Both the position numbers and the translations under genes were made by a program. A model generated the notes under the pieces. It did not search any database, was not told where the DNA came from, and saw nothing but the letters and a program-made list of their open reading frames with translations. A DNA stretch of 21,060 nt, taken from Treponema sp. (GTDB lineage: Bacteria > Spirochaetota > Spirochaetia > Treponematales > Treponemataceae). Where the stretch lies: NCBI GenBank assembly GCA_017390125.1, contig JAFPCT010000224.1:1-21060 (forward strand). Reading direction: 5' to 3'. Numbering within the stretch: position 1 is the first letter of the stretch; every line of letters begins with the position of its first letter. Shown in pieces: positions 5,805 through 13,435 of this stretch.

Positions 5805-8800
5805 TGACTCTTTCAAGAAGCACTTTATCTCATCCGGTCCTTGTTCTGATTACGTTCACTCTCCTTGGATTTGTCGGAATTTTTACGATCAAGAACGTAG
5901 CAATCGGACTTTTCCCGGAAGTGGATTATCCTTACATTACGATTTCGACCACATATACAAATGCCGGTCCGGAATCTGTTGAAAAAACTGTTACAAAAGT
6001 CCTGGAAAGTTCCCTTGTCAGCGTTTCGGGTCTTAAATCACTTGATTCCTCTTCTTCGGAAGGGTCAAGTCTTATTTTTCTTGAATTCAATTATGGTACA
6101 GACATAAATCAGGCGGTAAGCGACGTGCGGGACAAGCTTGACCGCGTCTCAAGAAACCTGCCTGACAATGCCGGTTCTCCTACGATCTTCAAGATGGACT
6201 CAAATTCCATGCCGATCCTCAGAATTGCAATTCGGGGAAACCGTTCTGCCAGCGACTTGAAGCAGATTGCGGAAGACAACATTGTGGATATTCTTGAGCA
6301 GGCAGACGGAGTCGCACAGGCCAGAGTTTCCGGCGGTAATACAAAGATTGTCCGGGTTGAGCTTGAGCAGAACCGCCTTGCCGCTTACGGTCTTACAGTT
6401 ACAGCAGTTTCTTCTGCTCTTGCAAAGCAGAACCTTGAGCTTGGCGGCGGAAAACTCAATGAAGGACAGAAAGATTACGTTGTCCGAACAACTGGTGAAT
6501 TCAATTCCGTTGATGAAGTTAACAATACAGTAATTACAACAATAAACGGTTATGACGTAAAGCTCAGTGACATAGGCCGGGCTTTCATGGGATATGCAGA
6601 CGCTACCAGTGAAGTTTACATAAACGGTGAGCCGGGAGTTTACGTTTCCATAACAAAGCAGTCCGGATCCAATTCCGTAACTGTTGCAAACAATGTCTAT
6701 GAAAAAATGGCCCAGCTTGAGAACACTCTTCCAAGCGACATTTCAATGACCATCCTCCGCGATGATACAGATTCAATCCGTGAGACAATCAATACTCTAG
6801 TACAGTCTGCATACGAAGGACTTATTCTTGCCGTCATTGTACTTTTCATATTCCTGCAGAACATAAAATCAACAGTCATAATCGGAATTTCCATTCCTCT
6901 GTCAATCGTAATTACCCTGCTTGCCATGAACTTCGCAGGAATTACTTTGAACATGATGACCATGACCGGTCTTATCCTTGGTGTCGGAATGATTGTAGAT
7001 GCTTCAATCGTTATGATAGACAACATCTACGCCTACCGCAGCCGAGGTGCAAAGCCAAGGATTGCTGCTGTCCTTGGTTCTCAGGAAATGGTTGCTTCCG
7101 TTATTTCGGGAAACCTTACGACAATCTGTGTATTCATTCCGTTCCTGCTCTACATGAAAGAGCTGGGCATGATGGGACAGATGTTCAAGGGAATCATATT
7201 TACAATTGTAATTTCTCTTTCGTCTTCACTGCTTGTTGCCATTTTCCTTGTTCCAGTTCTTGCAGGTGTTTTCCTTCCGCTTACAAACCGAAATGAAAAG
7301 CCTGTCAGGTCAAAATTTTTCCAGGTTCTTTACGGTTCTTTTGAAAAGATGATTGTTTTCGTTACAAAATGTTACCGTAAAGTGCTCAGGGCTGCCCTTA
7401 CTTACAAGGCTGTTACCCTGGTGATTGCAGTCTGCCTTCTGCTTGTTTCCCTTGCGCTTATTCCTACGCTCCGGGTAAACATGATGCCGAACGGAAAGGA
7501 TGATTCTGTTACTTTGAACATCACAATGCCTATCGGAACTCCTCTTAAGGAAACAAAAGTCGTTGCACTTGCCTTCGAAGACATAATCAGAAATGAAATA
7601 AAAGGCTACAAGTTCATCACGACTTCAATCGGAACCGGCGGACGGGGATCTGGAAACAGCGGCTCTTATAAAGCTTCTATTGAAATACGTCTGCCGTCTT
7701 CTGCAGAGCAGATTGATTCAGCCATGACAATACAGCAGAAGCTGCGCAGTCATTTTACTGATTTTGCAGGAGCCAGTTTCAGTTTCAATGCCGGTATGCG
7801 CGGCCAGATGACGGGCGATGACCTTGATATTGCAATCCGCTCAGATGATCTTGACGCGGCCCTTTCTGTTGCGGAAAAAATAAAAGCCGTAATGCAGACA
7901 ATTCCTGATATTGGAGAAGCTTCGGTTGATACGGAAAGAGGTCTTCCTCAGGTAGAAGTTGTAATTGACCGTGAGCGAGCCTATGCATTCGGTGTAGACG
8001 TTACTACTGTTGCAAAAGAAATAAACTATGCCATAAACGGCGTTACTTCCACAGAATACCGTCATGGTGGAAAAGAATATGATGTAATCGTAATGTACAA
8101 GCCTGAGGACCGGCAGAATGTAATCGACCTTGAGTCAATGTATGTTCAGGGAAAGAACGGTAAGGTCTGCGTTTCCAACTTTGCTTCATTAAAGAGGGGG
8201 GTTGGTCCGGTAACAATCAGCCGCGAAAATCAGACTCGAATCGTTCATGTAGAGGCTTCGATTGTCACAGAAACAAACGCCAATGTCGTTGAGGACATGA
8301 TTCGGAAAGGAATTGCAAATACATTCATTATTCCTGAAGGAGTTACAGTTTCTTACGAAGGTTCTTGGAAAGACGTTTCCGAACAGATGCAGATGTACGT
8401 GAGCATCATACTGCTTGCAATTATTCTTGTATTCGGAGTAATGGCTGCGACTTACGAATCTTTCAAGGCTCCGCTCATAAACCTTGCGACAATTCCATTC
8501 CTTATCATAGGTGTGGTTTTCTTGTACAAGGCAATTAATCAGCCGCTTTCAATCATGGCTATGGTCGGTCTTATTATGCTGGTCGGAATCGTAGTAAATA
8601 ACGGTATCATCCTTGTTGACTATACGAACCTTCTTCGTGACCGAGGAATTCCAATGTTTGAGGCTTGTCTTGAAGCCGGATCAAGCCGTCTGCGCCCGGT
8701 TCTTATGACAACCCTGACTACAATTCTGGGTATGCTTCCTATGTGTTTTGCCACAGAAGGAATGAGTGCCATGGTTCAGCCGATTGGTATTGCCGTAGTA

Positions 8801-9109
8801 GGAGGTCTTACTTCCTCAACGTTCGTAACGCTGCTTGTAATTCCGGTTCTCTATTCACTCGTAATGAAGAATTCTGGAAAGGCAGTCTCTTCAAAAATCA
8901 AGATTGACTACAGCGGAGTGAAAGACGTTCCGTCTGCTCCTAAAAAGAAGGCAAAACCTGCTGAGACTCCGGTTGAGGAGCCAGACGAAAATGCATCCGT
9001 AAGTTCTGTTAAAACAAAAGAGCAGGAGGAAGCTCCGAATGAAGCTGTCTTGAAACGACTTGAATATATTCAGCAGATGATTCAGAAAATGCAGGACAGC
9101 CTGGACTAG
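5804..9109 (+). CDS. RND-family efflux pump inner-membrane transporter (BesB-like, AcrB/HAE1 type)
   Basis: This 1101-residue transporter should use the proton gradient to expel lipophilic compounds. It has the two-fold RND layout (PF00873): TM1 near LVLITFTLLGFVGIFTIK, a large periplasmic loop beginning VAIGLFPEVDYPYITISTTY, a TM2-6 block (about 335-490), TM7 near 540, a second loop, and TM8-12 (about 865-1030). The TM4 relay reads GMIVDASIVMIDNI: D399 is kept but the second Asp of AcrB (D407-D408) is Ala400. TM10 reads GIVVNNGIILVDY (928-940), with Asn-Asn where AcrB has its relay lysine region, as in many non-proteobacterial RND pumps. A charged Pro/Glu/Lys tail ends in a coiled-coil-like LEYIQQMIQKMQDSL. 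ATG overlaps the adaptor's TGA, implying translational coupling. Confidence 0.95.
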   Translation: MTLSRSTLSHPVLVLITFTLLGFVGIFTIKNVAIGLFPEVDYPYITISTTYTNAGPESVEKTVTKVLESSLVSVSGLKSLDSSSSEGSSLIFLEFNYGTDINQAVSDVRDKLDRVSRNLPDNAGSPTIFKMDSNSMPILRIAIRGNRSASDLKQIAEDNIVDILEQADGVAQARVSGGNTKIVRVELEQNRLAAYGLTVTAVSSALAKQNLELGGGKLNEGQKDYVVRTTGEFNSVDEVNNTVITTINGYDVKLSDIGRAFMGYADATSEVYINGEPGVYVSITKQSGSNSVTVANNVYEKMAQLENTLPSDISMTILRDDTDSIRETINTLVQSAYEGLILAVIVLFIFLQNIKSTVIIGISIPLSIVITLLAMNFAGITLNMMTMTGLILGVGMIVDASIVMIDNIYAYRSRGAKPRIAAVLGSQEMVASVISGNLTTICVFIPFLLYMKELGMMGQMFKGIIFTIVISLSSSLLVAIFLVPVLAGVFLPLTNRNEKPVRSKFFQVLYGSFEKMIVFVTKCYRKVLRAALTYKAVTLVIAVCLLLVSLALIPTLRVNMMPNGKDDSVTLNITMPIGTPLKETKVVALAFEDIIRNEIKGYKFITTSIGTGGRGSGNSGSYKASIEIRLPSSAEQIDSAMTIQQKLRSHFTDFAGASFSFNAGMRGQMTGDDLDIAIRSDDLDAALSVAEKIKAVMQTIPDIGEASVDTERGLPQVEVVIDRERAYAFGVDVTTVAKEINYAINGVTSTEYRHGGKEYDVIVMYKPEDRQNVIDLESMYVQGKNGKVCVSNFASLKRGVGPVTISRENQTRIVHVEASIVTETNANVVEDMIRKGIANTFIIPEGVTVSYEGSWKDVSEQMQMYVSIILLAIILVFGVMAATYESFKAPLINLATIPFLIIGVVFLYKAINQPLSIMAMVGLIMLVGIVVNNGIILVDYTNLLRDRGIPMFEACLEAGSSRLRPVLMTTLTTILGMLPMCFATEGMSAMVQPIGIAVVGGLTSSTFVTLLVIPVLYSLVMKNSGKAVSSKIKIDYSGVKDVPSAPKKKAKPAETPVEEPDENASVSSVKTKEQEEAPNEAVLKRLEYIQQMIQKMQDSLD

Positions 9110-9135
9110 CAGGATTTTAAATTAAGGAAAGAAAT

Positions 9136-9426
9136 ATGAATTACAGGATAGAAATCATAGCCAATCAGTCCGTTCAGGAAGACATCACTGAACTTTTGGA
9201 GCAGGAAATTCCTGAGATTGAATATACCGTTGTGCCTACCGTACACGGCCGCGGTAAAAAATCAAAAAAACTTGGCACCACAACATGGCCTGAACAGAAT
9301 TTCCTGCTGTTTACATACCTTACCCGGGAAAATGCACAGAAAGCCAAGGCAATTATTTCTGCCGTAAAGAATAAATTTCAGGGAGAAGGCATTTCGTTCT
9401 TCGCCGCAGAGGAAGCAGACTTATAA
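9136..9426 (+). CDS. Small PII-like, transporter-associated protein (PG0541-type)
   Basis: This 96-residue protein is the last gene of the efflux operon, 26 bp after the pump, with AAGGAAAG before its ATG. It begins MNYRIEIIANQSVQEDITEL and has a central VVPTVHGRGKKSKKLGTTTW motif then PEQNFLLFTYL. A beta-alpha-beta start, a G-x-G-rich loop and a second beta-alpha-beta resemble the PII/CutA ferredoxin-like fold. I recognise it as resembling the small 'PG0541 family transporter-associated' proteins found next to RND pumps. No signal peptide is seen, so it is cytoplasmic and may sense or modulate the pump. That role is inferred and the ligand is unknown. Confidence 0.7.
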   Translation: MNYRIEIIANQSVQEDITELLEQEIPEIEYTVVPTVHGRGKKSKKLGTTTWPEQNFLLFTYLTRENAQKAKAIISAVKNKFQGEGISFFAAEEADL

Positions 9427-9454
9427 ATCTTTTTACAATACTGGGATTTTTTTT
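9425..9454 (+). terminator. Weak terminator candidate after the efflux operon
   Basis: AAATC (9425-9429) can pair with GATTT (9445-9449), and a run of eight T (9447-9454) follows and overlaps the stem. The stem is short and AT-rich, so this is a tentative end for the efflux transcript. Nothing else convincing is seen up to the convergent prmC stop at 9496. Confidence 0.28.
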
Positions 9455-9495
9455 ATAGTGTTTTAGGTTCTGCAGACTTCAGACAGTCTCAGTTC

Positions 9496-10410
9496 CTATT
9501 TGATTCCGTATGTAACACGTTTCTGTCCTTCAAGGTCCAGAATTGTTTTTGTTTTTCGGAAGCCTGTTTCCTCGCACAGAGCTCTTGCTTCGTCTGCGTT
9601 ATATTCTCCGGTTTCCATAAGAAAAATTCCGTTGTGTATAAGCCGACCGTAACTCTGAGGAACAAGCCGGCGTATTATATCAAGTCCGTCATTTGAGCCG
9701 GAAGCCGTTCCGAATTCCGTAACGTCGCCGTCCAGCGCAAGACGTGGTTCGCTTCTGCCGTCTTTCAAAAGCTCATCAGTCATTTCTGCCGGAATGTAAG
9801 GTGGGTTGGTAAGCACAGCATCAAAATCCCAGGGAACGTCGTAGAACAAGTTTGAATGAACAAAACGGATACGTTCCTGCTCGTCTTCTGTAAAAAGTTT
9901 TGCGGCGTTCCGGCGGGCAACGTCCAGGGCGGCGGGGCTTATATCGCAGAGCGTAAAGTGGGGAATCTGAGCAAACGGAATGTCTGAGTCATCTAAAAGA
10001 GAGCGGAGCACGGAAAGTCCTATACAGCCGCTTCCTGTGCACATATCACAAATCATCAGTATTTTTCCAGGATTTGCATATATCTTGTCTTTTATCAGGT
10101 CAATGGCATTTTCAACAAGTATTTCTGTGTCCGGCTTTGGAATGAGAACGTCCTGCGTAACCAGAAAATCATAGCCGTAAAATTCCTTGTGCCCGGTGAT
10201 GTAGGCAACGGGAAGGCCTGTATTGCGTTTCTGTACCGCATCCTCAAGCCATGCAAGCTGTTCATCTGATAAAACATAGTCTCTGTTCATTAGAATCCAT
10301 GCCTTGTCTTTGTTCAGGCAGTCCTGCAGAAAAATGCTTATGTCCAGGGCTGCGCTTGGTGAAGAAGTAAGTTGGCTGGTAAATGTAGTTTTAAATTCCT
10401 GTATGGTCAT
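9496..10410 (-). CDS. prmC: Peptide chain release factor N5-glutamine methyltransferase
   Basis: PrmC methylates the Gln of the GGQ motif in release factors, using S-adenosylmethionine, in the cytoplasm. Numbered from ATG 10410 (304 residues), it has a helical N-terminal domain, RNTGLPVAYITGHKEFYG (62-79), LIPKPDTE (usual: LIPRPDTE), the SAM-binding loop CTGSGCIG (124-131) and the catalytic NPPY (202-205). An upstream in-frame ATG at 10452 overlaps the prfA stop (TAATG) and would add 14 residues, NWGDFPPVLFGLT, encoded by a G6/C6 hairpin. I prefer 10410 because MTIQEFKTTFTSQL fits the usual N-terminus and family length, though neither ATG has a clear ribosome site. It follows its own substrate gene, prfA, as in many bacteria. 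Confidence 0.93.
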   Translation of the reverse strand: MTIQEFKTTFTSQLTSSPSAALDISIFLQDCLNKDKAWILMNRDYVLSDEQLAWLEDAVQKRNTGLPVAYITGHKEFYGYDFLVTQDVLIPKPDTEILVENAIDLIKDKIYANPGKILMICDMCTGSGCIGLSVLRSLLDDSDIPFAQIPHFTLCDISPAALDVARRNAAKLFTEDEQERIRFVHSNLFYDVPWDFDAVLTNPPYIPAEMTDELLKDGRSEPRLALDGDVTEFGTASGSNDGLDIIRRLVPQSYGRLIHNGIFLMETGEYNADEARALCEETGFRKTKTILDLEGQKRVTYGIK

Positions 10411-10420
10411 AGTAAGGCCA

Positions 10421-10445
10421 AATAAAACGGGGGGAAAATCCCCCC
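10421..10445 (-). terminator. G6/C6 hairpin with T-rich tail between prfA and prmC
   Basis: On the minus strand GGGGGG-ATTTT-CCCCCC is followed by GTTTTATTT, immediately downstream of the prfA stop. It fits an intrinsic terminator or attenuator. It also falls within the first codons of prmC if translation starts at 10452, so a ribosome coming from prfA could disrupt it. A partial terminator reducing prmC relative to prfA is the simplest reading. Confidence 0.6.
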
Positions 10446-10451
10446 AGTTCA

Positions 10452-11534
10452 TTACAAATTGGTGATGTCTGCAGCAAGCTGCTCTTCTTTTGCGTATACG
10501 TTCAGGGCATCAAGCATATCGTCCATTTCGCCCATCATGAATGCCGGCAGGTTGTGCTGAGTGTAGTTGATGCGGTGATCTGTAATGCGATCCTGCGGAT
10601 AGTTATATGTGCGGATCTTTTCGCTGCGGGCACCGCTTCCGACCATGCTGCTTCGTGCAGATGCACGTTCAGCCTGTTTCTTGCTTTCTTCAAGGTCAAA
10701 AAGACGTGCTCGTAATACGCGGAAAGCCTTTTCCTTGTTCTTGATCTGGCTCTTTTCATCCTGCTGGATTACGACAAGTCCTGTAGGAATATGAGTAAGG
10801 CGAACGGCAGAGTCTGTAGTGTTTACGCACTGTCCGCCCGGGCCTCCGGCGCGCATTACGTCAACGCGAACGTCGCCCGGTTTGATTTCAATTTCAGTTT
10901 CCTCTGCTTCCGGCAGAACGGCAACAGTTGCAGTTGAAGTCTGAAGACGGCCCTGGCTTTCTGTTGCCGGAACACGCTGTACGCGGTGAACTCCGCTTTC
11001 CCAGCGCAGCGTACCGTAAACGAATTTTCCAGAAATTGAAGTTACGATTTTGTTGAAACCGCCGACTTCAGTTTCCTGCTGTTCCATGTTTTCATATTTC
11101 CAGCCCTTGCGGTCTGCAAGGTGACAGTACATTTCCCAAAGGTCCCGTACAAAAAGGCTGGCTTCGTCTCCGCCTGCTGCGGAACGGATTTCAAGAATAA
11201 TGTTCTTTTCATCAAGAGGATCCGGCGGGACCAGTTTAACCTTTATCTGTTCTTCAATTTTAGGTTGCTGCTCTTCAAGGTTCTTGAGTTCTTCCCGGGC
11301 CATTTCCTTCATTTCGGCATCGTCTTCAGCCGTAATCATTTCTTTTGCGTCCTGAATTCCCGAAAGAATCTTTTTGTATTCGGCATAAAGTTCGCTCAAT
11401 TCCGAAAGATAGCCGTTTTCGCGCATCGTATCCTTGTACTTCTTCTGATCCTTTACAAGATTAGGATCCATAACCATTTCCTGTACAACTTTGTATCGTG
11501 CTTCACATTCTTCAAGTTTCTTCAATAAATCCAT
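10452..11534 (-). CDS. prfA: Peptide chain release factor 1
   Basis: RF1 recognises UAA and UAG in the ribosomal A site and triggers peptide release. The 360-residue length is standard. A coiled-coil-rich N-terminal domain (about 1-100) is followed by AAGGDEASLF (119-128), the stop-codon anticodon P-A-T (189-191) in RVPATESQGRLQTS, and the GGQ loop RAGGPGGQCVN (GGQ 233-235). P-A-T rather than S-P-F identifies RF1, not RF2. The stop is TAA and its first base is shared with an ATG of the prmC frame. The ATG is preceded by no Shine-Dalgarno; TTGATA-17-TAGTAT ends six bases before it, suggesting a leaderless transcript. It is divergent from the DUF4349 gene. Confidence 0.97.
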   Translation of the reverse strand: MDLLKKLEECEARYKVVQEMVMDPNLVKDQKKYKDTMRENGYLSELSELYAEYKKILSGIQDAKEMITAEDDAEMKEMAREELKNLEEQQPKIEEQIKVKLVPPDPLDEKNIILEIRSAAGGDEASLFVRDLWEMYCHLADRKGWKYENMEQQETEVGGFNKIVTSISGKFVYGTLRWESGVHRVQRVPATESQGRLQTSTATVAVLPEAEETEIEIKPGDVRVDVMRAGGPGGQCVNTTDSAVRLTHIPTGLVVIQQDEKSQIKNKEKAFRVLRARLFDLEESKKQAERASARSSMVGSGARSEKIRTYNYPQDRITDHRINYTQHNLPAFMMGEMDDMLDALNVYAKEEQLAADITNL

Positions 11535-11540
11535 GACACT

Positions 11541-11569
11541 ATACTAGCGAAAAACCTTATTCTTATCAA
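11541..11569 (-). promoter_or_regulatory. prfA promoter, predicted leaderless
   Basis: On the minus strand TTGATA (11569-11564), 17 bp, TAGTAT (11546-11541), then AGTGTC and the prfA ATG at 11534. With a typical start about seven bases past the -10, the transcript would begin at or next to the A of ATG. No ribosome-binding sequence precedes the start. Confidence 0.6.
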
Positions 11570-11607
11570 TTAATATGCTTTGTACCAAAACCTTCCTGTC
11601 CCTTGTG

Positions 11608-11636
11608 TTGTAACTTTTTCCGTTACCGATTATTCT
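11608..11636 (+). promoter_or_regulatory. Promoter of the DUF4349 lipoprotein gene, predicted leaderless
   Basis: TTGTAA (11608-11613), 17 bp, TATTCT (11631-11636), then ATTGTC and ATG at 11643. The spacing to the start codon is six bases, identical to prfA and dnaX. No Shine-Dalgarno is present in the intervening bases. Confidence 0.6.
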
Positions 11637-11642
11637 ATTGTC

Positions 11643-12524
11643 ATGAAAAGAATTATATTTCTGCTTACGGCAGCCCTCATTTTTGCTTCGTGCGAAAAAA
11701 AAGATGTTTATGTAAATGAATCTGCTCCTTTGAATTCAGGTTTTTCTGCTTCAAGGGTGCTCATGGCAAAAGCACCATCTCCAAATGCCCTTGCTGCGTC
11801 TGATTCCTTTGACGAGGCGGCAGATGATTCCTCTGCTGTTGTCCTTGAGCGTAAACTCATAAAAAACGGAACTATTTCTGTTGAAGTTCAGAACCTTCAG
11901 AACGCAGAGGAAAAGGTTTCTGAATGGTGCGCGTCATTCGGCGGTTACATTGAATCTTCCAGTACAAGTACTTCTGACAGCAGTGTTACCGTAAAGGTTC
12001 CTTCTGCAAAGTTTGATGCGGCAATGGAATCGGCCGGCAAGTTCGGATCTGTAAAAAACACCACAGTTTCACTTCAGGATGTTTCAGAACAGTTCTATGA
12101 CCTTAAGGGCAGGCTTGAGACCCGAAAAGTTCTTCGTGACAAATTGAGCGGATATTTGAAACAGGCTTCCACAATGCAGGATATGCTCAAGATTGAACGT
12201 GAGCTGAACAATGTTCAGTCGGAAATTGAGTCCATGGAAGGAAGGTTGAACAGGCTTTCAAATCAAATTGATTATTCTACGATATCGGTTTTCATAACCC
12301 TTCCGTACAATACGACTACCGGCGGATTCAAGTTCCCGGATTTCGGTGACGGAGCACGGCGTTTTTTTGCAAATGTAATTGCCTTCTTCGCAGGTTTTGC
12401 TTCTGTGCTGCTTTATGCTGTAATTTGCGGAATTCCGCTCTGTGCAGTGGTTGCACTTCTTTACTGGCTTCTGTTCGGAAAAATCGGTCTGTTGAAAAAA
12501 CTCTTCAAGAAACTCCGGGGCTAG
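11643..12524 (+). CDS. DUF4349-domain lipoprotein with C-terminal membrane region
   Basis: This 293-residue protein has a lipoprotein signal MKRIIFLLTAALIFASC (Cys17, F-A-S-C lipobox). After a low-complexity Ser/Ala stretch comes the DUF4349 region (PF14257, about 65-220): LIKNGTISVEVQNLQNAEEK, a VKVPSAKFDAAMES motif, a long coiled-coil segment from LKGRLETRKVLRDKL through IERELNNVQSEIESMEGRL, and DYSTISVFITLP. A hydrophobic C-terminal stretch of about 40 residues with one or two membrane segments ends in a basic KKLFKKLRG tail. The biochemical role of DUF4349 is not established; the layout suggests an envelope-bound coiled-coil protein. The frame continues upstream to a TTG at 11580, but ATG 11643 is chosen because the signal peptide starts there and the promoter lies upstream. 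It is convergent with recR, 3 bp apart. Confidence 0.85.
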   Translation: MKRIIFLLTAALIFASCEKKDVYVNESAPLNSGFSASRVLMAKAPSPNALAASDSFDEAADDSSAVVLERKLIKNGTISVEVQNLQNAEEKVSEWCASFGGYIESSSTSTSDSSVTVKVPSAKFDAAMESAGKFGSVKNTTVSLQDVSEQFYDLKGRLETRKVLRDKLSGYLKQASTMQDMLKIERELNNVQSEIESMEGRLNRLSNQIDYSTISVFITLPYNTTTGGFKFPDFGDGARRFFANVIAFFAGFASVLLYAVICGIPLCAVVALLYWLLFGKIGLLKKLFKKLRG

Positions 12525-12527
12525 AAG

Positions 12528-13118
12528 TCAGAATGTGCTTCTGCCGCGGAAGCTTCGTGCAAGTGTAAGTTTGTCTGCGTATTCAAGGTCTCCGCCTACT
12601 GGAATTCCGGTTGCAAGGCGTGTGACTTTTACGCCGGCATGCTCAGCCAAAAGTCGCTGAACGTAAAGGGCGGTTGAATCTCCTTCAAAGGTCGGGTTTG
12701 TTGCAATTATCACTTCGTTCACCCTTCCTTTCTGCACTCTTGAAATAAGGTTTGCTATGTTCAGCTGGTCAGGGCCTACGCCTTCCAGAGGAGCAATTAC
12801 TCCTCCCAGAACATGGTAGACTCCGGTGAATCCTCCTGCATTCTCAATTGTCTGAACGTCCTGAGGCTGCTCAACTACACATATTATGCTTTTGTCTCTG
12901 AGGGGACTGGAGCATATTGGGCATGGATCTGTTTCTGTCCATGAACCGCAGACAGAGCAGGGTTTTATCTTCTGCTGCAGGTCAATCAGCTCCCTGGAAA
13001 ATTTCTGAATGAAAACCGGATCTGCTTTTAAAAGATGGTTCACGATTCTTGAGGCGCTTTTTTTACCGATTCCCGGCAGGCGTGAAAATGAGCCGGTCAG
13101 TTCATCTATTATGTTCAT
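12528..13118 (-). CDS. recR: Recombination mediator protein RecR
   Basis: RecR acts with RecO (and RecF) to load RecA on SSB-coated gaps. The 196-residue length is typical. The N-terminal helix-hairpin-helix reads RLPGIGKKSASRIVNHLL (about 13-30). A four-cysteine zinc site follows with C54, C57, C66 and C69 (CSVCGSW then CPIC). The TOPRIM domain starts IICVVEQPQDVQTIE (about 78-92) and continues with VLGGVIAPLEGVGPDQLNI and ATNPTFEGDSTALYV. The gene lies 2 bp after ybaB in the conserved dnaX-ybaB-recR order, so it is probably co-transcribed from the dnaX promoter. A GGGA site lies about eight bases before the ATG. Confidence 0.97.
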   Translation of the reverse strand: MNIIDELTGSFSRLPGIGKKSASRIVNHLLKADPVFIQKFSRELIDLQQKIKPCSVCGSWTETDPCPICSSPLRDKSIICVVEQPQDVQTIENAGGFTGVYHVLGGVIAPLEGVGPDQLNIANLISRVQKGRVNEVIIATNPTFEGDSTALYVQRLLAEHAGVKVTRLATGIPVGGDLEYADKLTLARSFRGRSTF

Positions 13119-13120
13119 GC

Positions 13121-13435
13121 TTAAAGTCCCAGTCCGGGAATGTTAAGTCCGCCCAGGAGAGAAGCTGATTTTTCCTTGATTTTTTCCTGAACCTGATTGA
13201 TTGCATCTCTGTGGGCGGCAACGATCAAGTCTTCCAGCATTTTTACATCGCGGTTGTCAACGCAGATCGGATCAAGATGAATGTTCTGCATTTCAAATTT
13301 GCCGTTCAAGGTAACTGTTACCATTTTTCCGCCGCTTGAGCCTTCTGCAGTAATGGCTTCCATTTCTGCCTGAAGTTTTTCAGCCTGTTCTTTTATAGCT
13401 CCGGAATTTTTCAACAGATCAAACGGATTCATCAT
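13121..13435 (-). CDS. ybaB: YbaB/EbfC-family nucleoid-associated protein
   Basis: This 104-residue protein belongs to the YbaB/EbfC family of small dimeric DNA-binding proteins. The Borrelia homologue EbfC binds DNA. A helical N-terminus (MNPFDLLKNSGAIKEQAEKL) leads to a beta region (KMVTVTLNGKFEMQNIHLDP) and a C-terminal helix with a Gly/Leu-rich tail (LLGGLNIPGLGL). Its ATG overlaps the dnaX stop as ATGA, with GGAGG in the last dnaX codons serving as its ribosome site; a second ATG follows directly. Position between dnaX and recR is widely conserved and supports the call. Confidence 0.95.
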   Translation of the reverse strand: MMNPFDLLKNSGAIKEQAEKLQAEMEAITAEGSSGGKMVTVTLNGKFEMQNIHLDPICVDNRDVKMLEDLIVAAHRDAINQVQEKIKEKSASLLGGLNIPGLGL

